A stretch of DNA of 59,818 bases. It comes from Lachnospiraceae bacterium. Its GTDB lineage: Bacteria > Bacillota > Clostridia > Lachnospirales > Lachnospiraceae. The translations under genes were made by a program, and so were the position numbers. The DNA lies in contig JAILFA010000077.1 of NCBI GenBank assembly GCA_024687125.1, forward strand, positions 1-59,818. Reading direction: 5' to 3'. Shown here piece after piece: positions 16,651-24,161 of the stretch (position 1 is its first letter; the number at the start of each line of letters is the position of its first letter). The notes below the pieces were generated by a model, which had not been told where the DNA came from, ran no database searches, and saw only the letters and a program-made list of their open reading frames with translations.

Positions 16651-16724
16651 TAGCGAGGGGGGGACTCGAACCCTCGACACCGCGGGTATGAACCGCGTGC
16701 TCTAGCCAGCTGAGCTACCTCGCC
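16651..16724 (-). tRNA. tRNA-Met (anticodon CAU)
   Basis: The 74-base cloverleaf reads, on the minus strand, acceptor GGCGAGG pairing with CCTCGCT (with a terminal G-U pair), D-arm GCTC/GAGC and anticodon stem CGCGG/CCGCG around loop TTCATAC. The variable loop is GTGTC, the T-loop is TTCGAGT and the discriminator is A. The paired first base and absence of the GGG/CCC anticodon stem indicate an elongator rather than an initiator; tRNA-Ile2 with a modified CAU cannot be excluded. The T-stem GAGGG/CCCCC has one A-C mismatch. CCA is not encoded. It lies just after rdgB on the same strand. Confidence 0.93.
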
Positions 16725-16790
16725 ATATGTCTTTACTTTGTGCGTCCCGAACAGACGCACGATATAGTATATCGCAGGGGATTCGGTCTG

Positions 16791-17408
16791 TCAACAGAGT
16801 TTTTCCCGCATGGCGCGGAGTGCTTTGCCGCGGTGGCTGATGGCATTTTTTTCCTCTGGAGAGATCTCCGCGGAGGTCTTGCCGTACTGCGGCAGATAGA
16901 AGATCGGATCGTAGCCGAAGCCGTTCTCACCGGCGATCTCATAGGCGATACGGCCCTCCATGGTCTCCTGGGTCACCAGGGTTTCGGGAGAGGCATTCCC
17001 GCCGCGCATCACGACCGCGGCAACGGCGCAGACAAAGCGGGCCGTTCTCTTTTCCTCGGGGATATCCGCAAGACGCTCGAGAATCCTGCGGTTTTTTTCC
17101 GGGTACGGCGTATCGTGCCCGAGATATCTTGCGGAGTAGATGCCGGGCTCGCCGCCCAGAGCGTCGATCACCAGGCCGGAATCATCCGCCATGACGATGA
17201 TATCCTGACCGGGGAATTTTTGCCGTACCAGATCGGCACAGGCCTGTGCTTTGATCTGCGCGTTCTCCGCAAAGGTACTCCCTGTTTCGTCGGCATCGAC
17301 ATAGACGCCGGCTTCCTTCATCGAGATGACTTCCTCTGCGAGATCCCCCATGATCTCGCGGATCTCGCGGAGCTTGTTTTCATTGCCTGTCGCAAAGATG
17401 ATCTTCAT
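16791..17408 (-). CDS. rdgB: RdgB/HAM1 family non-canonical purine NTP pyrophosphatase
   Basis: The 205-residue protein shows the Ham1 signature: FATGNENKLREI at the N-terminus, ADDSGLVIDALGG near 75-87, GIYSARY, and the C-terminal GFGYDPIF and SHRGKAL segments. The enzyme hydrolyses dITP, ITP and XTP to monophosphates and keeps deaminated purines out of nucleic acids. It acts in the cytosol. Its ATG overlaps the stop of the amidase-like gene by four bases, so it is the third gene of a minus-strand operon, with tRNA-Met following 66 bases later. Confidence 0.96.
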   Translation of the reverse strand: MKIIFATGNENKLREIREIMGDLAEEVISMKEAGVYVDADETGSTFAENAQIKAQACADLVRQKFPGQDIIVMADDSGLVIDALGGEPGIYSARYLGHDTPYPEKNRRILERLADIPEEKRTARFVCAVAAVVMRGGNASPETLVTQETMEGRIAYEIAGENGFGYDPIFYLPQYGKTSAEISPEEKNAISHRGKALRAMREKLC

Positions 17409-18454
17409 GGCTTCTCCTTTGAATCTTCCCGGACGGTGCGGCTTTCCATGGTATCGGATGCAAGCGTCAGTGCCCTGGCGATCCCGGCGGCGATCTTGGC
17501 GGGCGCCTTTTTGTCAGTCAGCCAGGAGGCGCTGTTCTGCGTATTTCCTGTCATAAGGACTGTGGCTGCGGGGATCTCGGCGGCGTTAAGCAGTATATCA
17601 CCGTCCGGAGAGGCATCCAGGTCCGTGAACATGCGGCCGCTGTCCGCTGCGATCCCCGATGCGAGGTCACGGGCAAGCTCGGCGTTGGTGTATCTGCGCA
17701 GATACCGGCTGCCGTTGTAGATCACCCGGAAACTGTCCTGTTCGGACGCGGACTGCGTTTCCAGGCGAACGAGGAAATCCGCTCCCGTCTCCTGAAGGAG
17801 GCGCAGGGCTGTCTCATCCTGGCGATCCGCTCCCGTTCGGGTCAGGTAGACATGGATCCTGGGATCCGTCTGATAAAGGTTTTCGAGTGCCTGCGCCGTT
17901 TCCAGGGTCATGTCGGCTCCTGCGGAGGGCACGGGGTCGATGAGTACGATATGCTCATAGAGCTCCGCGGGGCTCTGCAGACGGATGTGCAGAACGCCGT
18001 CGGAGAGACTCATCTGCGGCTCATAGACGCCGGTCAGGGCAAAGCGCAGGCTGCAGGAATTCTCGGAGACTTCGCAGGTACATTCACTGACTCTGGAACT
18101 GCGGGCCAGAATACCGGGATCTTCCTGCTCATAGCGGCTGCCGTCCGCAAGGATGTTGATCAGCAGCTCGCCGGTGAGATACAGGTTTTCGGTACGGATA
18201 CTCTCCGAGGCAACCCCGGAAGGGAGAGGGATATCAATGTCATCCCCGTCGCCGGCTGCTTCCGATAATGACAGTCTGATAAGCCTGGAACCATCCGTAC
18301 TGTCAGTGATGGAGACGGACTCCTCCGCCGCGGTCTGCGCCTGTACGGCAATCGCGATCGGTTTGTTCGCTGAGTGCCACAGACAGACGGCGATGCAGAT
18401 CACGGAAAGGACCGCGGTGCAGATACAGGCGGTTTTCAGCTGGTCGTTCTTCAA
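17405..18454 (-). CDS. Amidase_3-like envelope protein lacking zinc ligands
   Basis: The 349-residue product has one N-terminal membrane or signal segment (ACICTAVLSVICIAVCLWH), an AMIN-like beta region (about 40-165) and a C-terminal domain with the layout of N-acetylmuramoyl-L-alanine amidases. That layout shows as HIVLIDP near 170, VYLTRTGADR, ETGADFLVRLE and AAEIPAATVLMTGN. In active enzymes these read IDPGHGG, LTR, SIHAN and PAVLVELGF. Here the first His, the SIHAN His and the catalytic Glu are all replaced. It is therefore probably a non-catalytic envelope-binding protein. It overlaps the methyltransferase and rdgB genes by four bases each. Confidence 0.75.
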   Translation of the reverse strand: MKNDQLKTACICTAVLSVICIAVCLWHSANKPIAIAVQAQTAAEESVSITDSTDGSRLIRLSLSEAAGDGDDIDIPLPSGVASESIRTENLYLTGELLINILADGSRYEQEDPGILARSSRVSECTCEVSENSCSLRFALTGVYEPQMSLSDGVLHIRLQSPAELYEHIVLIDPVPSAGADMTLETAQALENLYQTDPRIHVYLTRTGADRQDETALRLLQETGADFLVRLETQSASEQDSFRVIYNGSRYLRRYTNAELARDLASGIAADSGRMFTDLDASPDGDILLNAAEIPAATVLMTGNTQNSASWLTDKKAPAKIAAGIARALTLASDTMESRTVREDSKEKP

Positions 18455-19617
18455 TGGACAGACTCCTGTTCGCGCGGCCGTTTCGGCGGCTTTGCACCGT
18501 AATACTGATAAAAGCGGGTCTCGATCATGCCGTTATAGAGCTTGCGGTTTTTATCCGCCTTTTTTCCGATGGCCTTTTCCGCGTCGGGATATGAGGTGAT
18601 CACATACATGGACCAGCTGTCGAGCGCCGCGTAGCGCTCGCCGAGTGTCCGATACAGGGAAAAGAGATCCTCCCCGGAACCGATCCGCTCACCGTAAGGC
18701 GGATTGGTGACCAGAAACCCGTATTTCTTGCGGTGGCTGAGCTGACTGACATCCCGCGTCTGAAAGTGCACAAGCTCTTCCACACCTGCTTCGCGGGCAG
18801 CGGCCTTGGCGGTTTCGATCGCCTGCGGATCGATATCATATCCCTGCAGGTCTGTTGCGGGATCCGGCCGGATCGCGGCATAGGCTTCCCGGTGAGCCTC
18901 CTTCCAGAGGGCGGCAGGGGTCAGGTTTTCCCACTGCTGCGCCGTAAAGGATCGGTGGATCCCCGGTGCGATCCCGGCGGCGATCAGCGCTGCCTCAATG
19001 AGAAACGTTCCGCTCCCGCAGAAGGGATCCACGAGGATGCGGTCGGGCTGCCAGGGGGTCAGCATCAAAAGTGCCGCTGCGAGATTTTCGGCGATCGGCG
19101 CCGCGACCTGCGCCTTGCGGTATCCCCGTTTGTGGAGGGAAACGCCGGTGGTGTCCAGGCAGATACTTGCTTCGTCGTTGATCAGAAATACCCGGAGAGG
19201 GTATTCTGCGCCGTCCTCCGGGAAGCGCTCCAGGTGGTATCGCTGTTTCATACGCTCCACCATGGCTTTTTTTACGATCCGCTGGATGTCGGAGGGGGAA
19301 AAGAGAGCGCTGCGGACGCTGGTCGCCTTGGTGACCCAGAATTTCGCGTTCTTCGGAAGGTAATCCTCCCAGGGAAGGCTCCTGGTCCCTTCAAACAGCT
19401 CATCCCAGGTCTTCGCGGTGACGGTGCCGACCTGCAGCAGGATCCGTTCCGCCGTCCGCACATGGATGTTGGCGCGCACAATACCGGCTTCATCGGCCTG
19501 AAAAAAAACACGTCCGTCCCGGGTCTGCGTGACCGGAAAACCGAGCGCCTGGAGTTCTCTTTTTACAACGGCCTCCAGTCCGAAATGACAGGGAGCCACA
19601 AGATCATACAGTTTCAT
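18451..19617 (-). CDS. Class I SAM-dependent RNA methyltransferase with THUMP domain (RlmL/YpsC type)
   Basis: The start at 19617 (MKLYDLVAPCHFGLE) fits the family; the frame continues upstream but without family sequence. The 388-residue protein has an N-terminal ferredoxin-like/THUMP region (to about 160). The methyltransferase domain carries the SAM motif VDPFCGSGTFLIEAALIA (from about 190) and the catalytic NPPYGERIG typical of N2-guanine/N6-adenine RNA methylation, probably on 23S rRNA. A TTGCCA-17-TACAAT promoter ends only eight bases before the ATG, so the mRNA may be nearly leaderless. It is the first gene of an operon with the amidase-like gene and rdgB. Confidence 0.9.
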   Translation of the reverse strand: MKLYDLVAPCHFGLEAVVKRELQALGFPVTQTRDGRVFFQADEAGIVRANIHVRTAERILLQVGTVTAKTWDELFEGTRSLPWEDYLPKNAKFWVTKATSVRSALFSPSDIQRIVKKAMVERMKQRYHLERFPEDGAEYPLRVFLINDEASICLDTTGVSLHKRGYRKAQVAAPIAENLAAALLMLTPWQPDRILVDPFCGSGTFLIEAALIAAGIAPGIHRSFTAQQWENLTPAALWKEAHREAYAAIRPDPATDLQGYDIDPQAIETAKAAAREAGVEELVHFQTRDVSQLSHRKKYGFLVTNPPYGERIGSGEDLFSLYRTLGERYAALDSWSMYVITSYPDAEKAIGKKADKNRKLYNGMIETRFYQYYGAKPPKRPREQESVH

Positions 19618-19625
19618 GATGCTCC

Positions 19626-19654
19626 ATTGTACCCGAATCACCGCCTTCTGGCAA
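19626..19654 (-). promoter_or_regulatory. Promoter placed immediately upstream of the RNA methyltransferase start
   Basis: Minus-strand TTGCCA (19654-19649), a 17-base spacer, then TACAAT (19631-19626). The predicted transcription start, 7-8 bases later, falls within about two bases of the ATG at 19617. Confidence 0.65.
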
Positions 19655-19686
19655 GGTGCTGGAAACGCGTGCTTTTCTGAATAACC

Positions 19687-19715
19687 TTGCGAAAAACGGC
19701 TTTGCAGAGTATAAT
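19687..19715 (+). promoter_or_regulatory. Promoter for the small membrane protein and sugar kinase fusion genes
   Basis: TTGCGA (19687-19692), a 17-base spacer, then consensus TATAAT (19710-19715). It points away from the methyltransferase operon. Confidence 0.7.
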
Positions 19716-19782
19716 ATAAAAGTTTTTGGAACGATCCGAATGGGGTATGATCATCCCGCTGTGTCATGAGGAGCAACTGCCT

Positions 19783-20130
19783 ATGCCGAGTCCTTTGATC
19801 ATTATTGCTATTATTTCGGGAATCTTTGCGCTGGTCGTGGAGATCATCTGCAGCAAGCAGGAATCCAAGATCCTGTGGCTCGGTTCCGTATGCATGTTCT
19901 TTCTCATGAATACCCTGTACTACACGCTTTTCGCACCGGATCCATCGAAGCAGTCGATCGGTGACAGGATTCTGATCTTTGTCCTGGTCGGGATGACGTC
20001 GGCTTTGATCTCCATGGCGGTCGCTTCGATCATCCTGTCATTCGTTCCCCGGAAGAAGGAGGAAGAGGACAAGGAAAGTGTGATCAAGCTCGGCGACGAT
20101 ACGGAAAACGAGAAGGACAAGGAGGAGTAG
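19783..20130 (+). CDS. Small hypothetical membrane protein
   Basis: The start at 19783 (MPSPLIIIAI) follows GAGGAGC at an 8-base spacing; an in-frame ATG at 19726 has no such site. The 115-residue product has three hydrophobic segments (IIIAIISGIFALVVEII, LWLGSVCMFFLMNTLYY, ILIFVLVGMTSALISMAVASIIL). A highly charged cytoplasmic tail rich in Lys, Glu and Asp follows. No family is recognised. The next gene begins one base after its stop, and that gene's ribosome site lies inside this tail, so translation may be coupled. Confidence 0.75.
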   Translation: MPSPLIIIAIISGIFALVVEIICSKQESKILWLGSVCMFFLMNTLYYTLFAPDPSKQSIGDRILIFVLVGMTSALISMAVASIILSFVPRKKEEEDKESVIKLGDDTENEKDKEE

Positions 20131-20131
20131 C

Positions 20132-22057
20132 ATGCACGAGATCACACTGTTCGTTCCGGGGCGTCTCTGCCTTTTCGGTGAACATACAGACTGGGCAGGC
20201 ATGTACCGTACGGTCAATTCACAGCTGGAAAAGGGATACGCGGTTGTCTCCGGCATTGAGCAGGGAATCTACGCACGTGTGGAGAGATCCGCTGATTTTG
20301 AGGTATCCAGTGAACTTGAACTGTACGGACATGAGAGCCTGAAGTGCCCGATGGAAACAGAGCGGCTGCTGGAGGTTGCACGAGAGGGAGGATTCTTTTC
20401 CTATGTGGCGGGCGTGGCTTCGTATATCAATGACAACTACCATGTCGGCGGTGTGAAGATCACAGTGACGCGCATGGATCTGCCGATCAAGAGCGGCCTG
20501 TCCTCATCGGCGGCGATCTGCGTACTGGTAGCACGTGCGTTCAACCGGCTGTACAAGCTTAAGATGAATACCAAGGGGGAGATGCAGGCCGCCTTTCGGG
20601 GCGAGCAGCGTACACCTTCCCGCTGCGGGCGCCTTGATCAGGCCTGCGCATACGGTGTAAAGCCTGTTCTGATGGAATTTGACGGGATGGAGATGGAACC
20701 CTCGGAGCTCCGGCCCGGTGCTTCCTTTACCTGGGTGATCGCCAATCTTATGGCGGGCAAGGACACGATACGGATCCTGGGTGATCTGAACAAGTGCTTC
20801 CCCTTTGCCGAAACGGAACTGGATAAAAGAGTACAGGAGGCGCTTGGCCGGGACAACAAGGAACTGATCGGTCGGGTCGTCGACCGGATAACGGCAGGGG
20901 ATGCTCCGGGACTCGGCATGCTGATGGATGAGGCGCAGCGCCTTTTTGACACCAAGGTGGCACCCGCGAGTGCGGAACTGGAGGCGCCGGTACTGCATCG
21001 CGTTCTGCAGGACAAGGGGGTGCGCGGGTATGTGTACGGAGCCAAGGGCGTCGGATCACAGGGCGACGGGACCGTACAGTTTCTGGCAAAATCTCCGGCG
21101 GATGCGGCAGGACTGGTTGCTTATCTGGACAAAACCTTTGGTATGCCTGCTTTCACGCTCACACTCAAACCCGGACAGGCTGTCAAGCGCGCGATCATTC
21201 CGCTCGCCGGATTCGGTACAAGGCTCTTTCCCGCGACAAAAGGAGTGCGCAAGGGATTTCTGCCGCTGCTCGACAGGGACGGGCTGCTCAAGCCTTCGCT
21301 TCTGATCCTGCTGGAGCAGCTGGACGAGGCCGGGATCGATGAGATACGGCTGGTGATCGGCGAGGATGATGAAGCGGAGTACGAGCGGCTTTTCGGGGAA
21401 CTGCCGCTGGAATATGAGGAAAAGCTTCCCGAGGAAAAGCGCAGCTATGAACGGCTGATGGAGCGGATCCATGACAAGATCAGCTATCAGGTACAGCGTG
21501 AGCGCCTGGGCTTCGGGCATGCGGTGTACCAGTGCCGCGATTTCGTGCAGAACGAGGCGGTTCTGCTGCTGCTCGGCGACATGGTCTATCAGACGCAGGC
21601 GGATCGGAACTGCTGCAGGCAGATCATGGACGAGTATACGGAGTGCGGCAGGACCACGATCGGGATCCAGGAGATCCCGCTGGAGCGGGTTCCGCATTAC
21701 GGTATCCTGCACGGCCAGTGGGAGGATGCGCGTTCCAGACGAATGCATGTGGACAGGATGGTCGAAAAACCGACCGATGATTATGCCGCGGAGTATCTGG
21801 GGGTTCCGGATCAGGCGGGAGAAAAGCACTACTACGCGACCTTTGGACAGTATGTGCTGACACCCCGTGTGTTCACGGAGCTTGGCCGGCTGATCGAAAA
21901 CGGCAGGATGAGCGGCGGGGAATTTCAGCTGACGGACGCGCTGATCGCCGTCTGTGAGACCGAGGGGATGGCGGCCTATCTTCCGGACGGAGAATCCTTT
22001 GACATCGGCCTGCCGGAAAACTATCGCATCGCGATGGCGAGGTTCGGCAGGGAGTAG
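20132..22057 (+). CDS. Fusion of GHMP sugar kinase and GalU-like nucleotidyltransferase
   Basis: The 641-residue protein joins two enzymes. Residues 1 to about 345 form a GHMP kinase related to galactokinase: PGRLCLFGEHTDW, LPIKSGLSSSAA (ATP loop), a CGRLDQACAYG segment holding the presumed catalytic Asp, and GAKGVGSQGDG as the third motif. Residues from about 352 form a GalU-type NDP-sugar pyrophosphorylase: RAIIPLAGFGTRLFPATKG, LLKP, GFGHAVYQC, LLLGDMVY and MVEKP. One polypeptide could convert a free sugar to sugar-1-phosphate and then to UDP-sugar. Domain order is opposite to the Bacteroides fucokinase fusion Fkp. The sugar cannot be read from the sequence; galactose or a uronic acid are candidates. 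Confidence 0.88.
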   Translation: MHEITLFVPGRLCLFGEHTDWAGMYRTVNSQLEKGYAVVSGIEQGIYARVERSADFEVSSELELYGHESLKCPMETERLLEVAREGGFFSYVAGVASYINDNYHVGGVKITVTRMDLPIKSGLSSSAAICVLVARAFNRLYKLKMNTKGEMQAAFRGEQRTPSRCGRLDQACAYGVKPVLMEFDGMEMEPSELRPGASFTWVIANLMAGKDTIRILGDLNKCFPFAETELDKRVQEALGRDNKELIGRVVDRITAGDAPGLGMLMDEAQRLFDTKVAPASAELEAPVLHRVLQDKGVRGYVYGAKGVGSQGDGTVQFLAKSPADAAGLVAYLDKTFGMPAFTLTLKPGQAVKRAIIPLAGFGTRLFPATKGVRKGFLPLLDRDGLLKPSLLILLEQLDEAGIDEIRLVIGEDDEAEYERLFGELPLEYEEKLPEEKRSYERLMERIHDKISYQVQRERLGFGHAVYQCRDFVQNEAVLLLLGDMVYQTQADRNCCRQIMDEYTECGRTTIGIQEIPLERVPHYGILHGQWEDARSRRMHVDRMVEKPTDDYAAEYLGVPDQAGEKHYYATFGQYVLTPRVFTELGRLIENGRMSGGEFQLTDALIAVCETEGMAAYLPDGESFDIGLPENYRIAMARFGRE

Positions 22058-22104
22058 CGCGGGCGCGTGGGATTGTTTTTGCTGTCGCGGATGGCGCCAT
22101 TTTG

Positions 22105-22113
22105 TGATATAAT
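22105..22113 (+). promoter_or_regulatory. Extended -10 promoter for ptb
   Basis: TGA followed by consensus TATAAT (22108-22113). No good -35 element is seen at the normal distance, so the extended -10 probably carries the promoter. The ptb ATG lies 43 bases downstream. Confidence 0.55.
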
Positions 22114-22156
22114 AGAAATGTTGTGTATTCAGGCAGAATAAAGAAAGGACAAGGAC

Positions 22157-23065
22157 ATGAGCAGAAATTTCGATGAGTTGCTCTCAACAGTAAAGAGCTG
22201 CGGGAGGAAGAAGCTTTCCGTAGCTGTTGCGCAGGACGCACCTGTGCTGGAGGCGGTGGAACTGGCCAGAAAGGAAGGGATCGCGGCGCCGATCCTTGTC
22301 GGCGACAAAGCGGAGATCGAAAAGATCGCGGGCGGGCTTTCCATTGACCTGACGAACGGCTATGAGATCATTGATATCACTGATGTTGAAGAGGCCGCGA
22401 CGGCGGCGGTTAAGCTTGTCCATGACGGCGATGCCGACATGTATATGAAGGGCTGCCTTGAGACCAAACAGTTCCTGAAGAGTGTTCTCAATAAGGAGGT
22501 TGGACTCAGAACCGGCAGACCGCTTTCCCATGTCTGCGTATTTGAGATCCCCGGGATCGATCGTCTGCTGTTCCTGACCGATGTTGCGTTCATGCCGTAT
22601 CCGACGCTGGAGGATAAAAAGGTCATCATCGAGTATACGGTCAATGTTGCAAAGGCTTGCGGCATCGAGATGCCCAAGGTGGCACCGCTCGCGGCTGTAG
22701 AAGTAGTCAATGAAAAGATGCCTGTCACAGTGGAGGCGGCGGAGCTTACAAGGCTCAATGAGGCTGGCGAGATCACGGGCTGCATTGTTGACGGACCGCT
22801 TTCCATGGACCTTGCGATCGACCCGGCGGCCGCCGAACATAAGGCCGGCGCCAAGGACCGCAAGATCGTCGGCGACGCGGATATCCTGCTCTTCCCGGAC
22901 ATTCATGCCGGCAACCTCGTCTACAAGACGATCGTGCGGATGGGTCAGGTCAGAAACGGAAACATCCTGACCGGTACAAAATCACCGGTGATCCTGACCT
23001 CACGTTCCGATACCAAAGACGTTAAACTCAACTCCATCGCGCTCGCAGCGGTGGTGGCGTCCTAA
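22157..23065 (+). CDS. ptb: Phosphate butyryltransferase
   Basis: The 302-residue protein has the phosphate acetyl/butyryltransferase fold and length of clostridial Ptb, with MKGCLETKQFLKSVLNKE, the FLTDVAFMPYPT stretch and ADILLFPDIHAGN near the C-terminus. It converts butyryl-CoA and phosphate to butyryl-phosphate and CoA in the last steps of butyrate fermentation. The butyrate kinase gene follows after 16 bases and completes the pathway with ATP formation. The ribosome site is AAAGGA. A phosphate acetyltransferase substrate is the alternative but is less likely given the neighbour. Confidence 0.93.
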   Translation: MSRNFDELLSTVKSCGRKKLSVAVAQDAPVLEAVELARKEGIAAPILVGDKAEIEKIAGGLSIDLTNGYEIIDITDVEEAATAAVKLVHDGDADMYMKGCLETKQFLKSVLNKEVGLRTGRPLSHVCVFEIPGIDRLLFLTDVAFMPYPTLEDKKVIIEYTVNVAKACGIEMPKVAPLAAVEVVNEKMPVTVEAAELTRLNEAGEITGCIVDGPLSMDLAIDPAAAEHKAGAKDRKIVGDADILLFPDIHAGNLVYKTIVRMGQVRNGNILTGTKSPVILTSRSDTKDVKLNSIALAAVVAS

Positions 23066-23081
23066 AGGAGGGATTCAGCAT

Positions 23082-24158
23082 ATGGCAATCAGAAGTCTGA
23101 TCATCAACCCCGGTTCCACATCGACCAAGCTCGGCATTTTTACGGATGAAACGCTGGAGATGGACGAGACCCTCCGCCATTCCACGGAGGAGATCGCAAA
23201 GTACGAATCCATCATCGCGCAGAAGGATTTCAGGAAAAAGATCATCCTGGAGTTTCTGGCGGGCCGTGATATCGACGTGCACAGCTTTAACGTGATCGTC
23301 GGCCGCGGCGGGATGCTCAAGCCCATGCCGGGCGGCACCTATGCCGTGACGGATATGCTCAGAAAGGACCTCGAGGTCGGTGTGCAGGGACAGCACGCCT
23401 CCAATCTCGGCGGGATCCTTGCGAGAGAGATCGGAGACGAGATCGGTGTCCCCTCCTATATCGTCGATCCGGTTGTTGTCGATGAACTCTGCGACGCGGC
23501 GCGTCTCTCGGGACTCCCGGAGATCCCGCGCGTATCCGTTTTTCACGCGCTCAATCAGAAGGCTGTCTGCCGCAGATACGCTGCCGAGATCGGCAGAAAG
23601 TATGAGGATCTCAACCTGATCGGCATCCATCTGGGCGGCGGCGTCTCGGTCGCGGCCCACGAAAAAGGGCGTGTTATCGACGTATTTAACGCGCTTGACG
23701 GCGACGGCGCATTTTCGCCCGAGAGATGCGGCGCTCTTCCGGTCGGCGGACTGATCCGTCTGTGCTATTCCGGCAAGTACACGCGTGAACAGATGATGAA
23801 ACGGGCTGTCGGCGGCGGCGGCTTCAACGCCTATGTCGGAACCAACGATGCCCGTCAGGTCATGGAGATGATCAACGGCGGCAACACGGACGCGAAGCTG
23901 ATGATGGATGCCTTTGTCCTGCAGCTTTCCAAGAACGCCGGAGCGATGGCGGCGGTGCTCTCCGGACACGTGGACAGGATCATCATCACCGGCGGGATCG
24001 CGCATAATAAGTGGGTGACGGATGAGATCGAAAAGCGTGTCTCCTTTATCGCTCCCGTGACCGTGTATCCCGGTGAGGACGAACTGCTTGCCCTCGCGCA
24101 GGGAGCGCTCCGTGTGATGAGAGGCGAAGAAAAGGCCAAAGTATACGAGGAAGTATAA
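23082..24158 (+). CDS. buk: Butyrate kinase
   Basis: The 358-residue product belongs to the acetate/butyrate kinase (ASKHA) family, with INPGSTSTKLGIF at the N-terminus, GRGGMLKPMPGGTY near 80, GIHLGGGVSVAAH near 184 and a late IIITGGIAHN segment. It transfers phosphate from butyryl-phosphate to ADP, giving butyrate and ATP. It is cytosolic and probably co-transcribed with ptb. secA begins three bases after its stop with its ribosome site inside buk, so the fermentation and secretion genes appear translationally linked. Confidence 0.95.
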   Translation: MAIRSLIINPGSTSTKLGIFTDETLEMDETLRHSTEEIAKYESIIAQKDFRKKIILEFLAGRDIDVHSFNVIVGRGGMLKPMPGGTYAVTDMLRKDLEVGVQGQHASNLGGILAREIGDEIGVPSYIVDPVVVDELCDAARLSGLPEIPRVSVFHALNQKAVCRRYAAEIGRKYEDLNLIGIHLGGGVSVAAHEKGRVIDVFNALDGDGAFSPERCGALPVGGLIRLCYSGKYTREQMMKRAVGGGGFNAYVGTNDARQVMEMINGGNTDAKLMMDAFVLQLSKNAGAMAAVLSGHVDRIIITGGIAHNKWVTDEIEKRVSFIAPVTVYPGEDELLALAQGALRVMRGEEKAKVYEEV

Positions 24159-24161
24159 GTT

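Noticed and set aside
16341..16760. Open frame on the minus strand running through tRNA-Met and the palindromes (product containing a GEVAQLARARG-like stretch)
   Set aside because: It is a translation of the tRNA gene and its terminators; such frames are a known artefact and there is no ribosome site.
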